Shown: positions 39,094 through 47,480, numbered from the stretch's first letter. The stretch is 64,000 bases of DNA from Streptomyces sp. DH-12 (GCF_002899455.1 NZ_PPFB01000001.1:5431001-5495000), one strand, 5' to 3'. Numbers and translations: made by a program. The notes: generated from the sequence alone by a model not told the origin.

Positions 39094-41016
39094 TCACCGC
39101 AACCCGCCGACCGCCCCCCCGTCCTCCAGCGTGCCCTTGAGGTCGGCCCGCGCACCCTTCTCCGCGCGCACCGACAGCATCCGGTCCCGTGCCCTCCCCT
39201 CGATGCCGCCCGTGGCCTCCACGGACGTCACCCCGTCGCTGCCGGCCGCGAGCAGGTACCAGGTGCCGCCGGCGGACTTCCACAGCACCCCGGCGAGCAC
39301 GTCCGGCCGCCGCTCCCCGCACGCCGGCACGTCCTCGGCGCGCGCCGCCACCGCCCCGTACCGCGCGCCCGGCGAGTGGAACTGCGCCAGCACCCGCGCC
39401 CCGGCGCCCCGCCAGGTCTCCCCACGGGTGCACAGCCACTCCGCCCGGCCGTCGCCGCCGGGCAGCGGCTGCTCCGCGTACGCCCAGGCGTTGACGCCGC
39501 GGACGCCCGCCGACCGCATCGCGGCCAGCGAGCAGGCGTACGGCGCCCAGGTGCGCAGCGCCTTCGCCCCGGACACGTCCTCCGCCTCACCCGGACGCCC
39601 GGTGGTCAGCCGCGCCGGGACCAGCTCGCCCAGGTCCGTCAGCAGCCGGGCGCCGGTGCCGTCGGTCAGCTCCAGCGCGTTCCACGCCGTGCACGGCTCC
39701 CGCCCCTGGCCGGAGACGAACGGCCCGGTCACCCCGTCCTCCAGGGCGAGGTCCCTGGGGGCCGACCCCGGCGCGCGCAGATCCCGCTCGCCCGCCTCGC
39801 GCACCCACGGGGCCACCAGGAAGCGGACGTTGCCGTCCGAGCGGCTCAGCACCACCGCGCTCGCCCCGGCCCGCCCGGCTCCGTCGACCCGCGCCAGGTC
39901 CAGGGCCGCGCCCCGCTCCCCCTCCTCCGGCTCGGCGTACCGGGCGAGACGCCAGCCGTCGTAGAGGACCACCACGCGAGCGGCGTCCACCGTGCCCGCG
40001 TACAGCAGTTGGGGCGGCCCGGCGGGCCCGCCGGACGGGGTGCCCGGGGTCGCCGACGCCTTGACGCCCTCGCCCGGCCGGGCCCAGACGGCGAGTGCGC
40101 GGCGCAGCAGCGCCCGGTCGCCGGCGAGGGCGCCGCGCGCCGGCCACACCGAGAAGTCGGTGCGCGCCGACGTCCTCCACGCCGTGGCGGGCACCCGGGT
40201 CAGCCGCGCGGGGTCGAGGGCGGCCTGCGCGGCCGGGTTCCGCGCGTACGGGGGAGCGGCCGGGCCGTCGGCGCCCCAGCCGTCCCCGGGCAGCGACAGC
40301 AGCGCCCCGCACACCGCCAGCGCCGCCGCCCCGACCAGCGCGGCTTGCAGATGCCGGCGGCGGCGCAGCAGGTCCGTCGGCCGGGCCTGCAGCGAACAGG
40401 GGTCGAACTCGGAGGAGTCGAGCAGCCGGTACGGGTCCGGGATGCCGTCGGCTTCCGCCAGCGCGGCGTCCGGGTCCGCGACGCCCGCGGCGGCCAGCAC
40501 CCGGCGCACGCCACAGTCCGGCAGCCCCTCCCACCCGCGCAGGGCGTGCGCGGCGCGGGCCGCGGCGGACAGCGCCGACAGCCGCTGGTCCAGGGCGAGT
40601 TCGTCGGCGCCGCCCGGCCGCGGGAACACCTTCAGGCCCCACACCTGGGGCAGCAGCGGCGGCAACTGGGCCCGCTTCGGCAGGCCCCGGCGGCGCAGCG
40701 GCAGGCCCGCCTCCAGCGCCGAGCGCACCACCTGGAGCCGGATCAGCGCGTAACCGGGGTCGCCGTCCCGGCCGGAGCTCTGGACGGGGATCAGCGGCGC
40801 GTCGGCCCGGCCCCGGGGCAGCGCCCGCTGGACCAGGGCGTGCGCGGTGAGCACCCGCCGGGTGCGGCCCATGCGGGACGGCAGCACCAGGTAGGCCAGC
40901 CGGACGAGCCGTGGATAGTGCTCGACGAGCGCGGCCTCGGCCTGTTCGACGTCCACGGCCGGCCCGGCCGTGGCGGAGGACGCGGGGGACTGGGCGGCGA
41001 CATCCTGTGACTGCAC
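39094..41016 (-). CDS. Single-pass membrane protein with degenerate sigma-factor-like N-terminus
   Basis: A 640-residue protein of unknown function. Residues about 24-70 (EQAEAALVEHYPRLVRLAYL, then TRRVLTAHALVQRAL) align by eye with region 2 of ECF sigma factors. Residues 145-190 (LSALSAAARAAHALRGWEGL, PDCGVRRVLAAAGV) look like a region-4-type helix-turn-helix without its usual conserved residues. One TM helix (224-242) follows, then a 390-residue extracytoplasmic domain with four or more cysteines. The architecture suggests a cytosolic regulator-like domain tethered to an external sensor. The GTG start lacks a clear ribosome site. I know of no assigned function. Confidence 0.7.
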   Translation of the reverse strand: MQSQDVAAQSPASSATAGPAVDVEQAEAALVEHYPRLVRLAYLVLPSRMGRTRRVLTAHALVQRALPRGRADAPLIPVQSSGRDGDPGYALIRLQVVRSALEAGLPLRRRGLPKRAQLPPLLPQVWGLKVFPRPGGADELALDQRLSALSAAARAAHALRGWEGLPDCGVRRVLAAAGVADPDAALAEADGIPDPYRLLDSSEFDPCSLQARPTDLLRRRRHLQAALVGAAALAVCGALLSLPGDGWGADGPAAPPYARNPAAQAALDPARLTRVPATAWRTSARTDFSVWPARGALAGDRALLRRALAVWARPGEGVKASATPGTPSGGPAGPPQLLYAGTVDAARVVVLYDGWRLARYAEPEEGERGAALDLARVDGAGRAGASAVVLSRSDGNVRFLVAPWVREAGERDLRAPGSAPRDLALEDGVTGPFVSGQGREPCTAWNALELTDGTGARLLTDLGELVPARLTTGRPGEAEDVSGAKALRTWAPYACSLAAMRSAGVRGVNAWAYAEQPLPGGDGRAEWLCTRGETWRGAGARVLAQFHSPGARYGAVAARAEDVPACGERRPDVLAGVLWKSAGGTWYLLAAGSDGVTSVEATGGIEGRARDRMLSVRAEKGARADLKGTLEDGGAVGGLR

Positions 41017-41207
41017 GTTCAGCAGAACGAGCGCATCCGTGGATGGTCACCTGACCGCCGCGCCCTTCCGGTCACCGGGCCGGCCGGCCGGCGGGGCGAT
41101 TGAGCGCCGGGCGTGCCGCAGCCGTATCGAATGCCGAGGGCTCCGCCCGGGGCTCTCCGTGCGGCGTGCCGCCGCGCACGATGTCGCCGTCAAGACCGGA
41201 GGAACAC

Positions 41208-41639
41208 ATGAGGGTGACCCGACCGAAGCTCGCGCTGACCTGCGCGGTTGCGGCCCTGGCGCTGGCGGGCTGCGGGTCCGGCGGCGCCGGGGAGGAGCGG
41301 GTGCCGCCCACCGTCACCGGCAGCCTGGAGAAGCTGGCCGCCGAGGTGAAGTGCGACCCCGACATGCAGACCGACGCCGACACCATCCGGCAGGCGCTGT
41401 GCGGGAAGGGCGACGGGAAGTACGTCCTCGCCACGTTCGCCACCGACCGCGGCCAGCGCGAGTGGCTCGACACGGCCAAGGACTACGGCGGTTACTACCT
41501 CGTCGGCCGCAAGTGGGTCGCCGTCGGGGAGGAGAGGACGGTCGAGGCGCTGCAGGCCAGCCTCGGCGGCGACCTGGAGGAGGGCTCCGAGCACATGAAC
41601 CCCGGCGGCAGCCACAACAAGGGCGGCCACCACGGCTGA
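41208..41639 (+). CDS. Small secreted lipoprotein
   Basis: A 143-residue protein. The signal peptide ends in the lipobox LALAGC (Cys22). The mature part has two cysteines (EVKCDPDMQ and ALCGKGDG), probably disulphide-bonded, and a conserved-looking central beta region (KYVLATFATDRGQREWLD, YYLVGRKWV). It ends in a Gly/His-rich tail, NKGGHHG. No family recognised. GGAGGAACAC precedes the ATG. It is divergent from the sigma-like membrane-protein gene, sharing a 191-bp control region, which hints at a link between the two. Confidence 0.82.
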   Translation: MRVTRPKLALTCAVAALALAGCGSGGAGEERVPPTVTGSLEKLAAEVKCDPDMQTDADTIRQALCGKGDGKYVLATFATDRGQREWLDTAKDYGGYYLVGRKWVAVGEERTVEALQASLGGDLEEGSEHMNPGGSHNKGGHHG

Positions 41640-41665
41640 GCGCCTTCCGGCAGCCCGGCACAGCG

Positions 41666-41701
41666 GAGGGCCGGCGGCGGGAACTCCCACCGCCGGCCCT
41701 C
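41666..41701. terminator. Bidirectional terminator, lipoprotein / DUF1996 gene
   Basis: A 16-bp stem with one mismatch (41666-41681 with 41686-41701) and a 4-nt loop between convergent genes. Confidence 0.8.
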
Positions 41702-41740
41702 TCCCTCTCCCTCAGGTCCCCTGTCAGCGGGCCCTGCCGC

Positions 41741-43243
41741 CTACTGGCAGTCGCGGCCGCTGTTGATGCACTCGACCATCTCGTTCATCAGGTCCTCGTC
41801 GAAGAAGTTGATGAAGTCGTTGTGGTCGGTGATCGGCTTGTGCAGCTGCTCCGGGAAGGTGTCCACCGCGTACGGGTTCACCAGCCGCCCGTCGTCGATC
41901 CGCGGGGCCGGGATGTTGTCGTACACCAGGCGGACCTGGAGCTGCGGGACGGCCTGGAAGCCGTCCGGGCAGGTGCCGTCCGCCGCGACGAAGGCGACGT
42001 GCGTGCGGTGATTGGCACTGTCGGTGTTCTGGCCGTCCCAGCAGCTCTGGAAGCTGGACGTGCGGACCACGCCGCTGCCCTCGGGGCAGATCGGGTACTT
42101 GTCCGTCACCTGACGGTCCTCGAAGCCGGTGCAGCTCCACGCGGTGTTGGCGTTGCCCGGGCCGTTGGTGAAGGCCTTGGCGTCACCGGTGATGATGCGC
42201 AGCGCCCGCGGCATGGCGACGACGTCGCCGGTGCGGTTGCCGACGAACGTCAGGTTCACCTCGGTGGGCGCGACGATCTTGCCGACGTTGCCGTCCCGGC
42301 CGCCGCCCGGCTGGTCCTGGTCGATGTCCTGCGTGCCGTCCTGGATCCGCAGCACCGGCCAGAAGTACGACGACCGGTCGCCCTGGTTCTGGCAGCTCGT
42401 GTCGCCGCCTGCCAGGTCCTCGTCGCTCGCGAAGGCGTTGTTGGCCTGGTTGCCGACGTAGTCGTGCTGGTGCTGGGCGCCGTTGCTGACGCCGGGAGCG
42501 ACGATCACGTTGTCCGAGTTGCGCAGCCCGTTCTCGTTGGTGCCGCACACGGTGGTGAAGCTGCCGGTGGAGCCGGTGTCGCCGTTCGCGGGCAGGCCGT
42601 TGGGCAGGTTGCGGGAGCCCGGCTGGACGTCCTCGATGCGGATGAAGTCCTCCGCCGCGGGGCCGTTCCCGGCCTGCCCGCCGTTGCCCTGGCCGCCGTC
42701 CTGCCCCCCGCCGTTGCCCTGACCGCCGTCCTGCCCCCCGCCGTTCTGGCCGCCGTCGCCGTCGCCGGGCTGCTCCGCGGGCACGCCCTGGCAGCGGGCG
42801 AACCGGCCGAGGCCGCGCTTCTGGCCGCCGGCCCGTTCGATGTTGAGGTCGATGCGGTCCAGGGTGGCCGCGCGCTTGGCCTTCAGCGGGCCGAGGACGG
42901 CGTTCTCGACGTAGTTCGCGTCACCCGCCTGCGCCTGTCGCGTCTCGGCGAGGCGCGTGTACGCGTCGGTGATCTGGCGGTCGAGCCGCGCCAGTTCCCG
43001 CGCGACGCCCCAGCGCGCCTTGCGGGGCACCTTGGTCAGCTTCTGCCCGACGTCCGGACAGTTGATCGTGGCGACCCGGACCTGCCCCGACCTCGTCGCG
43101 TTGTGGCGCCCCCCGTTCTCCTCGTGCGCGGAGGCGTGGAAGTTGGCCCAGACCAGACCGCCCCCACCGATCGCCAGGGCCGCCGCCCCGGCTATCACCT
43201 TGGTGGCCGGCGGTGTACGGCGTTTTCTCGTGTTGCGTCCCAT
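41741..43243 (-). CDS. Secreted DUF1996 protein with Gly/Gln-rich repeat linker
   Basis: A 500-residue exported protein. An N-terminal basic stretch plus one hydrophobic helix (VIAGAAALAIGGGGLVWANF) acts as signal or anchor. A helical domain follows (ELARLDRQITDAYTRLAETR). Next is a repetitive linker of GGQDGGQGNGG units near residues 165-195. The C-terminal DUF1996 domain (about 220-500) has the family's His and Cys residues: QHQHDYVGN, SFQSCWDGQNTDS, NHRTHVAF. DUF1996 is found in secreted fungal and actinobacterial proteins; its biochemistry is unknown. AGAGGAGTTCC precedes the ATG. Confidence 0.85.
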   Translation of the reverse strand: MGRNTRKRRTPPATKVIAGAAALAIGGGGLVWANFHASAHEENGGRHNATRSGQVRVATINCPDVGQKLTKVPRKARWGVARELARLDRQITDAYTRLAETRQAQAGDANYVENAVLGPLKAKRAATLDRIDLNIERAGGQKRGLGRFARCQGVPAEQPGDGDGGQNGGGQDGGQGNGGGQDGGQGNGGQAGNGPAAEDFIRIEDVQPGSRNLPNGLPANGDTGSTGSFTTVCGTNENGLRNSDNVIVAPGVSNGAQHQHDYVGNQANNAFASDEDLAGGDTSCQNQGDRSSYFWPVLRIQDGTQDIDQDQPGGGRDGNVGKIVAPTEVNLTFVGNRTGDVVAMPRALRIITGDAKAFTNGPGNANTAWSCTGFEDRQVTDKYPICPEGSGVVRTSSFQSCWDGQNTDSANHRTHVAFVAADGTCPDGFQAVPQLQVRLVYDNIPAPRIDDGRLVNPYAVDTFPEQLHKPITDHNDFINFFDEDLMNEMVECINSGRDCQ

Positions 43244-43457
43244 GGAACTCCTCTGACTTCCTTGCGGGGCATCCCTGTGCGGGGCATCGAGGCGCCCGTG
43301 AGGGGAAGCGGCGCCCATGAGTACGCAGACCGCCCCACGGGTGTTCACCCGGCACGGGAATCGATGAGGAGCCGGTGCGGTTCCGTCGGTTCCGACGGCC
43401 TTCACGGAGCTGGGAGTTGCCGGTCACCCACCCGAGGTGGAGCCGAGTGCGCCGGTG

Positions 43458-44183
43458 TCACCGGCCGGGGCCGGAGGACGCCGGCACGCGGCGGTGGGCG
43501 GCGGAGGCGCCCACGGCGTCCCGCCGGGTCCCGGTCAGCGCCCGCGCCCGCTCGGCCGGCTCGCTCGCGCCGCCCCCCAGCACGGCCCGGGTGAGCAGGA
43601 AGTGCCCGCGCAGCAGGCGCACGGCGGTGACGTGCCCGACCAGCAGCAGCGCCAGTCCCAGCGCACCGGCGGCCAGCGCGGTCGCCTGCCCGGACACCGG
43701 CACGAAGCCGTACCAGTACGGGTCCGGCAGCACCCGCCACAGCCCCGCCGCCAGCGCGATCCCCTCCAGCGGGTAGACGAGCAGGGCGAACGGCAGCAGC
43801 GCGGTGACGAAGCCGGCCGTCATGTCGGCCGGCAGCCACAGCAGGTCCCGCCGGGTCGCCGGATCGCCCAGCATGCCGCACGTCCGCCCCCACGGATGCG
43901 CGTCCCTCGGCAACGGCCGGTACGCGCGCGGGATCCGCACCCCGCCCCACTCGGCCGCCAGCACCCGCCGCCGGTCCGCGAACGCCCGCACGCCCCGCAG
44001 CGCGTACGGCGTGGTGACGATGCCGACCCCGACCGGGATCAGCGCGATCGACACCACGGCCGTCACGAGACACACCACCGCCCCCGGCAGCGACACCAGC
44101 GCCAGCGCGAGCCCGCGTACCGCCGCGAGCGGGGCGCCCCGCGCCGCGCTCACCTCGCCGTGTCCGTTCGTCCCCGTCGTCAT
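43458..44183 (-). CDS. Orphan Sensor-domain (PF13796-like) membrane protein
   Basis: A 241-residue protein matching the N-terminal Sensor domain of many Streptomyces histidine kinases. It has paired TM helices near 22-55, the PLPRDAHPWGRTCGML / DPATRRDLLWLPADMTAGFV core and two later TM pairs. The sequence then enters a linker resembling a kinase entry helix (RARALTGTRRDAVGASAAHR) but stops after 14 more residues. No DHp or ATPase domain follows in any frame. It is either a genuine stand-alone sensor or a truncated kinase. The ATG at 44183 has only a weak ribosome site. Confidence 0.7.
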   Translation of the reverse strand: MTTGTNGHGEVSAARGAPLAAVRGLALALVSLPGAVVCLVTAVVSIALIPVGVGIVTTPYALRGVRAFADRRRVLAAEWGGVRIPRAYRPLPRDAHPWGRTCGMLGDPATRRDLLWLPADMTAGFVTALLPFALLVYPLEGIALAAGLWRVLPDPYWYGFVPVSGQATALAAGALGLALLLVGHVTAVRLLRGHFLLTRAVLGGGASEPAERARALTGTRRDAVGASAAHRRVPASSGPGR

Positions 44184-44251
44184 GGGCCCAGTCTCACCGT
44201 CCGCGGCCGGCGGCACACTGGGCCCGGCCCCCGCCCTGGGGGTGGGGCTGT

Positions 44252-45259
44252 CTACACCCCCCGGGCCGCCAGCACCTTCGCCTCGACCTCCGGGTCCAGC
44301 CCCTTGACCGTACGGTCCGGGCGCTGCGGCGCCGTGCCGCCGATGTCCCGCAGCCAGGCCCAGGTGTCCGCGACGGTCTCCCCGACCGGGCGGCAGCGCA
44401 GTCCGGTCGCCACCGCCCGGGAGACGTCCGCCGAGTGCAGGGCGTCGTGCAGGTCGCTGTGCGGCGGCACCCACACCGGGAGCTGGGTCCACGGCTCCAC
44501 CCCGGCGTCGAGGATCACCTCGGGCTCCGTCCACCGCAGCTCGGCCGACCCCCCGGTCACCCGCGCACAGGCCTCCAGCAACTCGCCCATGGTGGTGTGC
44601 CCCTGCGGCGACATCAGGTTGTACGGCCCGCTCAGTTCCTGTTCCGCCGCCCCGAGGATCCACTCCGCGAGGTCGCGGGCGTCGACGTACTGCAACGGCA
44701 GGTCCCGCGGGCCGGGGGCGAGCACCGGGCCGCCGCGCGCCGCGCGGTTCAGCCACCAGGGCAGCCGCCCGACGTTCTCGTACGGCCCGAGCAGCAGCCC
44801 GGCCCGCACCAGCACCGACCGGTCCGCGCCGAAGGCGTCCACCGCGGCCAGCTCCCCGCCCCGCTTGTCCCGCGCGTAGTCCGTCACGCCGGCGTCCGGG
44901 GAGGCGCCCTCCACCACGGGCGCGTCCTCCCCGTACCCGGCGGGCGGCGCCCAGGTGTACACCGAGCAGCTCGACACGTACACGTACCGCCCGGCCCGGT
45001 CCCGCAGCAGCCGCGCCGCGTCCCGCACCGCGCGCGGGGCGGACGACCAGGTGTCGACGACGGCGTCCCACCTGCCCGGGTCCTCGTCGAGCGCCGCCAG
45101 CCCGTCCACCGCGGTCCGGTCGCCCAGCAGCTCGCGGGCGCCCTGCGGCGCCGCGTGCCGTCCCCGGTGGAAGACGGTCACCTCCCAGCCCCGCCCGAGG
45201 GCCGCCTCGACGACGGCCCGGCCCGCGAACTCCGTACCGCCCAGCACCAGAAGTCTCAT
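44252..45259 (-). CDS. NAD-dependent epimerase/dehydratase-like (atypical SDR) protein
   Basis: A 335-residue Rossmann-fold protein. The N-terminal dinucleotide motif is LVLGGTEFAGRAVVE, the atypical form seen in CP41/reductase-like SDRs. YVYVSSCSVYTWAPP and, about 35 residues later, TDYARDKRGGE provide the Tyr-x-x-x-Lys pair (YARDK). The substrate is unknown; sugar-nucleotide or RNA-binding roles occur in relatives. The ATG at 45259 begins directly with the Rossmann strand MRLLVLGG. It lies between glnII upstream and the Sensor-domain gene downstream, all on the same strand. Confidence 0.85.
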   Translation of the reverse strand: MRLLVLGGTEFAGRAVVEAALGRGWEVTVFHRGRHAAPQGARELLGDRTAVDGLAALDEDPGRWDAVVDTWSSAPRAVRDAARLLRDRAGRYVYVSSCSVYTWAPPAGYGEDAPVVEGASPDAGVTDYARDKRGGELAAVDAFGADRSVLVRAGLLLGPYENVGRLPWWLNRAARGGPVLAPGPRDLPLQYVDARDLAEWILGAAEQELSGPYNLMSPQGHTTMGELLEACARVTGGSAELRWTEPEVILDAGVEPWTQLPVWVPPHSDLHDALHSADVSRAVATGLRCRPVGETVADTWAWLRDIGGTAPQRPDRTVKGLDPEVEAKVLAARGV

Positions 45260-45420
45260 ACCGGCGACTCTGCCCCGCCGGGCGGCACGGGGGAACGGGA
45301 ATCTGCTGTCGGCAGAGAGGCCCGCGCGCTCAGCGCCGTACCGGCGGCACGTACGCGTGGCCGGCCCGGCGCACGGTGCGGACGGCGTCACCGGACTCCG
45401 GGCCGAGCTTGCGGCGCGGG

Positions 45421-46449
45421 TCAGACCTGGCCGGCCTTCTCCAGCGCGGTGCAGCAGGTGTCGACCAGCAGACGGGTCACCACGTACGGGTCGACGTTGG
45501 CGTTGGGGCGGCGGTCCTCGATGTAGCCCTTGCCGTCCTTCTCGACCTGCCACGGGATGCGCACCGAGGCGCCGCGGTCCGAGACGCCGTAGGAGTACTC
45601 GTTCCACGGGGCGGTCTCGTGCAGGCCGGTGAGGCGGTCGTCGATGCCGGCGCCGTAGTTCTTGACGTGGTCCAGCGGCTTGGAGCCCTCCCCGAGCGAC
45701 TCGCACGCGGTGATGATCGCGTCGTAGGACTCGCGCATCGCCTTGGTGGAGAAGTTGGTGTGCGCGCCCGCGCCGTTCCAGTCGCCCTTGACCGGCTTGG
45801 GGTCGAGGGTGGCGGCGATGCCGAAGTCCTCCGCGGTGCGGTAGAGCAGCCAGCGGGCCACCCACAGCTGGTCGGCGACCTCCAGCGGGGCCAGCGGGCC
45901 GACCTGGAACTCCCACTGGCCGGGCATGACCTCGGCGTTGATGCCGGAGATGCCCAGACCCGCCCGCAGGCAGTTGTCCAGGTGCGCCTCGACGACGTCA
46001 CGGCCGAAGATCTCGTCGGAGCCGACACCGCAGTAGTAGCCGCCCTGCGGGGCGGGGAAGCCGCCCTTGGGGAAGCCCAGCGGGTAGGCGTCCTTGAAGA
46101 AGGTGTACTCCTGCTCGATGCCGAAGACCGGCTCCTGCGCCGCGAACCTTTCGGCGACCTCGGCCAGCGCCGCGCGGGTGTTCGACTCGTGCGGCGTCAT
46201 GTCGGTGTTCAGCACCTCGCACAGCACCAGGACGTCGTCGCCGCCGCGGATCGGGTCCGGGCAGACGAAGACCGGCTTGAGCACGCGGTCGGAGGCGTGG
46301 CCCTTGGCCTGGTTGGTGGAGGACCCGTCGAAGCCCCAGAGCGGCAGGCCGGCGCCCTTCGCGTCGTCGCCCAGGATCTTCGTCTTGGACCGCAGCTTGG
46401 CGGTCGGTTCGGTGCCGTCGATCCAGATGTACTCGGCCTTGAAGCTCAC
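45421..46449 (-). CDS. glnII: Glutamine synthetase II, eukaryotic type
   Basis: Makes glutamine from glutamate, ammonia and ATP. The 342-residue GS-II has the family landmarks WGFDGSSTNQA, GIEQEYTFF, GQWEFQVGP, GDWNGAGAHTNFSTK, NYGAGIDDRLTG and DRGASVRIP. GS-II enzymes are not adenylylated, and no DLYEL tyrosine loop is present. The GTG start at 46449 is chosen because AAGGA lies 8 nt before it and it gives the family N-terminus SFKAEYIWIDG. An ATG nine bases upstream abuts the ribosome site. It is activated through the upstream GlnR box array. Confidence 0.95.
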   Translation of the reverse strand: MSFKAEYIWIDGTEPTAKLRSKTKILGDDAKGAGLPLWGFDGSSTNQAKGHASDRVLKPVFVCPDPIRGGDDVLVLCEVLNTDMTPHESNTRAALAEVAERFAAQEPVFGIEQEYTFFKDAYPLGFPKGGFPAPQGGYYCGVGSDEIFGRDVVEAHLDNCLRAGLGISGINAEVMPGQWEFQVGPLAPLEVADQLWVARWLLYRTAEDFGIAATLDPKPVKGDWNGAGAHTNFSTKAMRESYDAIITACESLGEGSKPLDHVKNYGAGIDDRLTGLHETAPWNEYSYGVSDRGASVRIPWQVEKDGKGYIEDRRPNANVDPYVVTRLLVDTCCTALEKAGQV

Positions 46450-46538
46450 GGTCCACATCCTTCGGGGTGGGTCTGGGCGCTCGGTGCGGATGCTGCGGCG
46501 CTGCGGCACTGGGACGCCGCCGTCGATGCACCGCAGCG

Positions 46539-46544
46539 TGTCAA
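46539..46544 (-). promoter_or_regulatory. -35 box of glnII
   Basis: TTGACA on the minus strand, placed 6 nt after the last GlnR half-box. No good -10 was identified. Confidence 0.5.
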
Positions 46545-46550
46545 CGGGCG

Positions 46551-46588
46551 ATTTCCCGTCCATTGCCCCTGTGTGAACCCCGTGTTAC
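46551..46588 (-). promoter_or_regulatory. GlnR box array of glnII
   Basis: Reading the minus strand: GTAAC-n6-TTCAC-n6-GCAAT-n6-GAAAT, four half-boxes at exact 11-bp steps. This matches the known gTnAc-n6-GaAAc double-box pattern. The next 11-bp step lands on the -35 box TTGAC. Confidence 0.8.
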
Positions 46589-46681
46589 CGGACGTCCGGG
46601 CGTCCGGCCCCACTCCGTGAGGGGGCGGGGGAGGGGACCGGTGTATGCGAGGGGACGTGAAAAAGCCCCTGGCGCGTCACG

Positions 46682-46724
46682 CGGGCGGGCCCGCCGCTCC
46701 CGGCCGGAGCGGCGGGCCCGCCCG
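46682..46724 (-). terminator. Terminator of the collagen-like gene
   Basis: A perfect 19-bp stem (46682-46700 with 46706-46724, 5-nt loop) 34 bp past the stop codon on the minus strand. Confidence 0.85.
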
Positions 46725-46757
46725 GGCATGCCGGACCTCACCCCGCGTGCGTGGACC

Positions 46758-47480
46758 TCACCCCACCTTCTCGATCAGGGCCCGGCGGATCAGGAACCTG
46801 CCCGGCTCGCGGACCTGCTCGAAGGCCGCGTCGTTCAGCAGCACGCAGCTGCCCGACACCGAGGTGACCTCCACCGTCGTGGACTTGTCGTTGTCCAGGT
46901 TCGTCACCCGCAGCCTGGTGCCGGCCGGGAACTGGTTGCTGGACGCGGCCGGGGCGCCGGGTTCGCCGGACAGGGTGACGGTCGAGCCGTTGCACACCTG
47001 CTCACCGGCGGCGGCCCCGCCGCCGTCCTGCCCCGCCTGCCCGTCCTGCCCCGCCTGCCCGTCCTGCCCCGCCTGCCCGCCCTGGTCCGTCTGTCCGTCC
47101 TGGCCGCCCGCGGCGGGCTGCGACGGGGCGGGCAGCTCCGGCTGCGCCGGCCGGGAGCCCTGAGCCGACTCCCCCACCGTGCACCCGGAGGCCTCCTGCT
47201 GCACCTTGATCTGCGCGATGACCGCCTCGCGGTTGGCGATCCGCGCCTCGGACTGGGCGTCGGGGGCGGCCCGCTGGCCCGCGATGAACCGCTCGTTGTT
47301 GCCGAGCGCGGTGGCCAGCCCCTGGCAGACCGTCGAGTCCGCCGCGGACTTGGTGGTGGCCGACGGCGGGGCGGCGTTGGACGTGGTCGCCATGACGAAG
47401 GCGCCGCCGCCCGCCACCGTGGCCGCGCTCAGCAGCAACGCGAGCTTCTTCTTCGGGCCGAGACTTCTCCTGCGCGACAT
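46758..47480 (-). CDS. Secreted protein with collagen-like GQDGQ repeats and RlpA-like C-terminal domain
   Basis: A 240-residue exported protein. A signal or anchor helix (KLALLLSAATVAGGGAFVMA) is followed by a helical region with CQGLATALGNNERFIAGQ. A low-complexity linker comes next: GGQAGQDGQAGQDGQAGQDG. The C-terminal beta domain (FPAGTRLRVTNLDNDKSTTV, CVLLNDAAFE) resembles the double-psi beta-barrel of RlpA/expansin-like proteins. The linker DNA carries three perfect 18-nt tandem repeats, so its length may vary between strains. GGAGG lies before the ATG. A cell-wall role is likely but unproven. Confidence 0.78.
   Translation of the reverse strand: MSRRRSLGPKKKLALLLSAATVAGGGAFVMATTSNAAPPSATTKSAADSTVCQGLATALGNNERFIAGQRAAPDAQSEARIANREAVIAQIKVQQEASGCTVGESAQGSRPAQPELPAPSQPAAGGQDGQTDQGGQAGQDGQAGQDGQAGQDGGGAAAGEQVCNGSTVTLSGEPGAPAASSNQFPAGTRLRVTNLDNDKSTTVEVTSVSGSCVLLNDAAFEQVREPGRFLIRRALIEKVG
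47023..47076. repeat. Three perfect 18-nt tandem repeats
   Basis: The unit CCGTCCTGCCCCGCCTGC occurs three times without change and encodes a six-residue GQAGQD-type period in the overlapping minus-strand gene. Confidence 0.9.

Larger units (their letters stand above)
46450..46757. other. 308-bp region between glnII and the collagen-like gene
   Basis: No gene recognised. It holds the glnII -35 box, its GlnR box array, and a strong terminator for the gene on its right, all listed separately. Confidence 0.6.

Noticed and set aside
43458..45071. A 537-codon extension of the Sensor-domain gene across the epimerase gene
   Set aside because: The upstream 295 codons are Arg/Gly/Ala shadow sequence of the epimerase-like gene; the Sensor-domain homology begins at 44183.
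47023..47076. Short tandem repeats considered as a CRISPR array
   Set aside because: The units are contiguous, lack spacers and encode a peptide repeat in frame.
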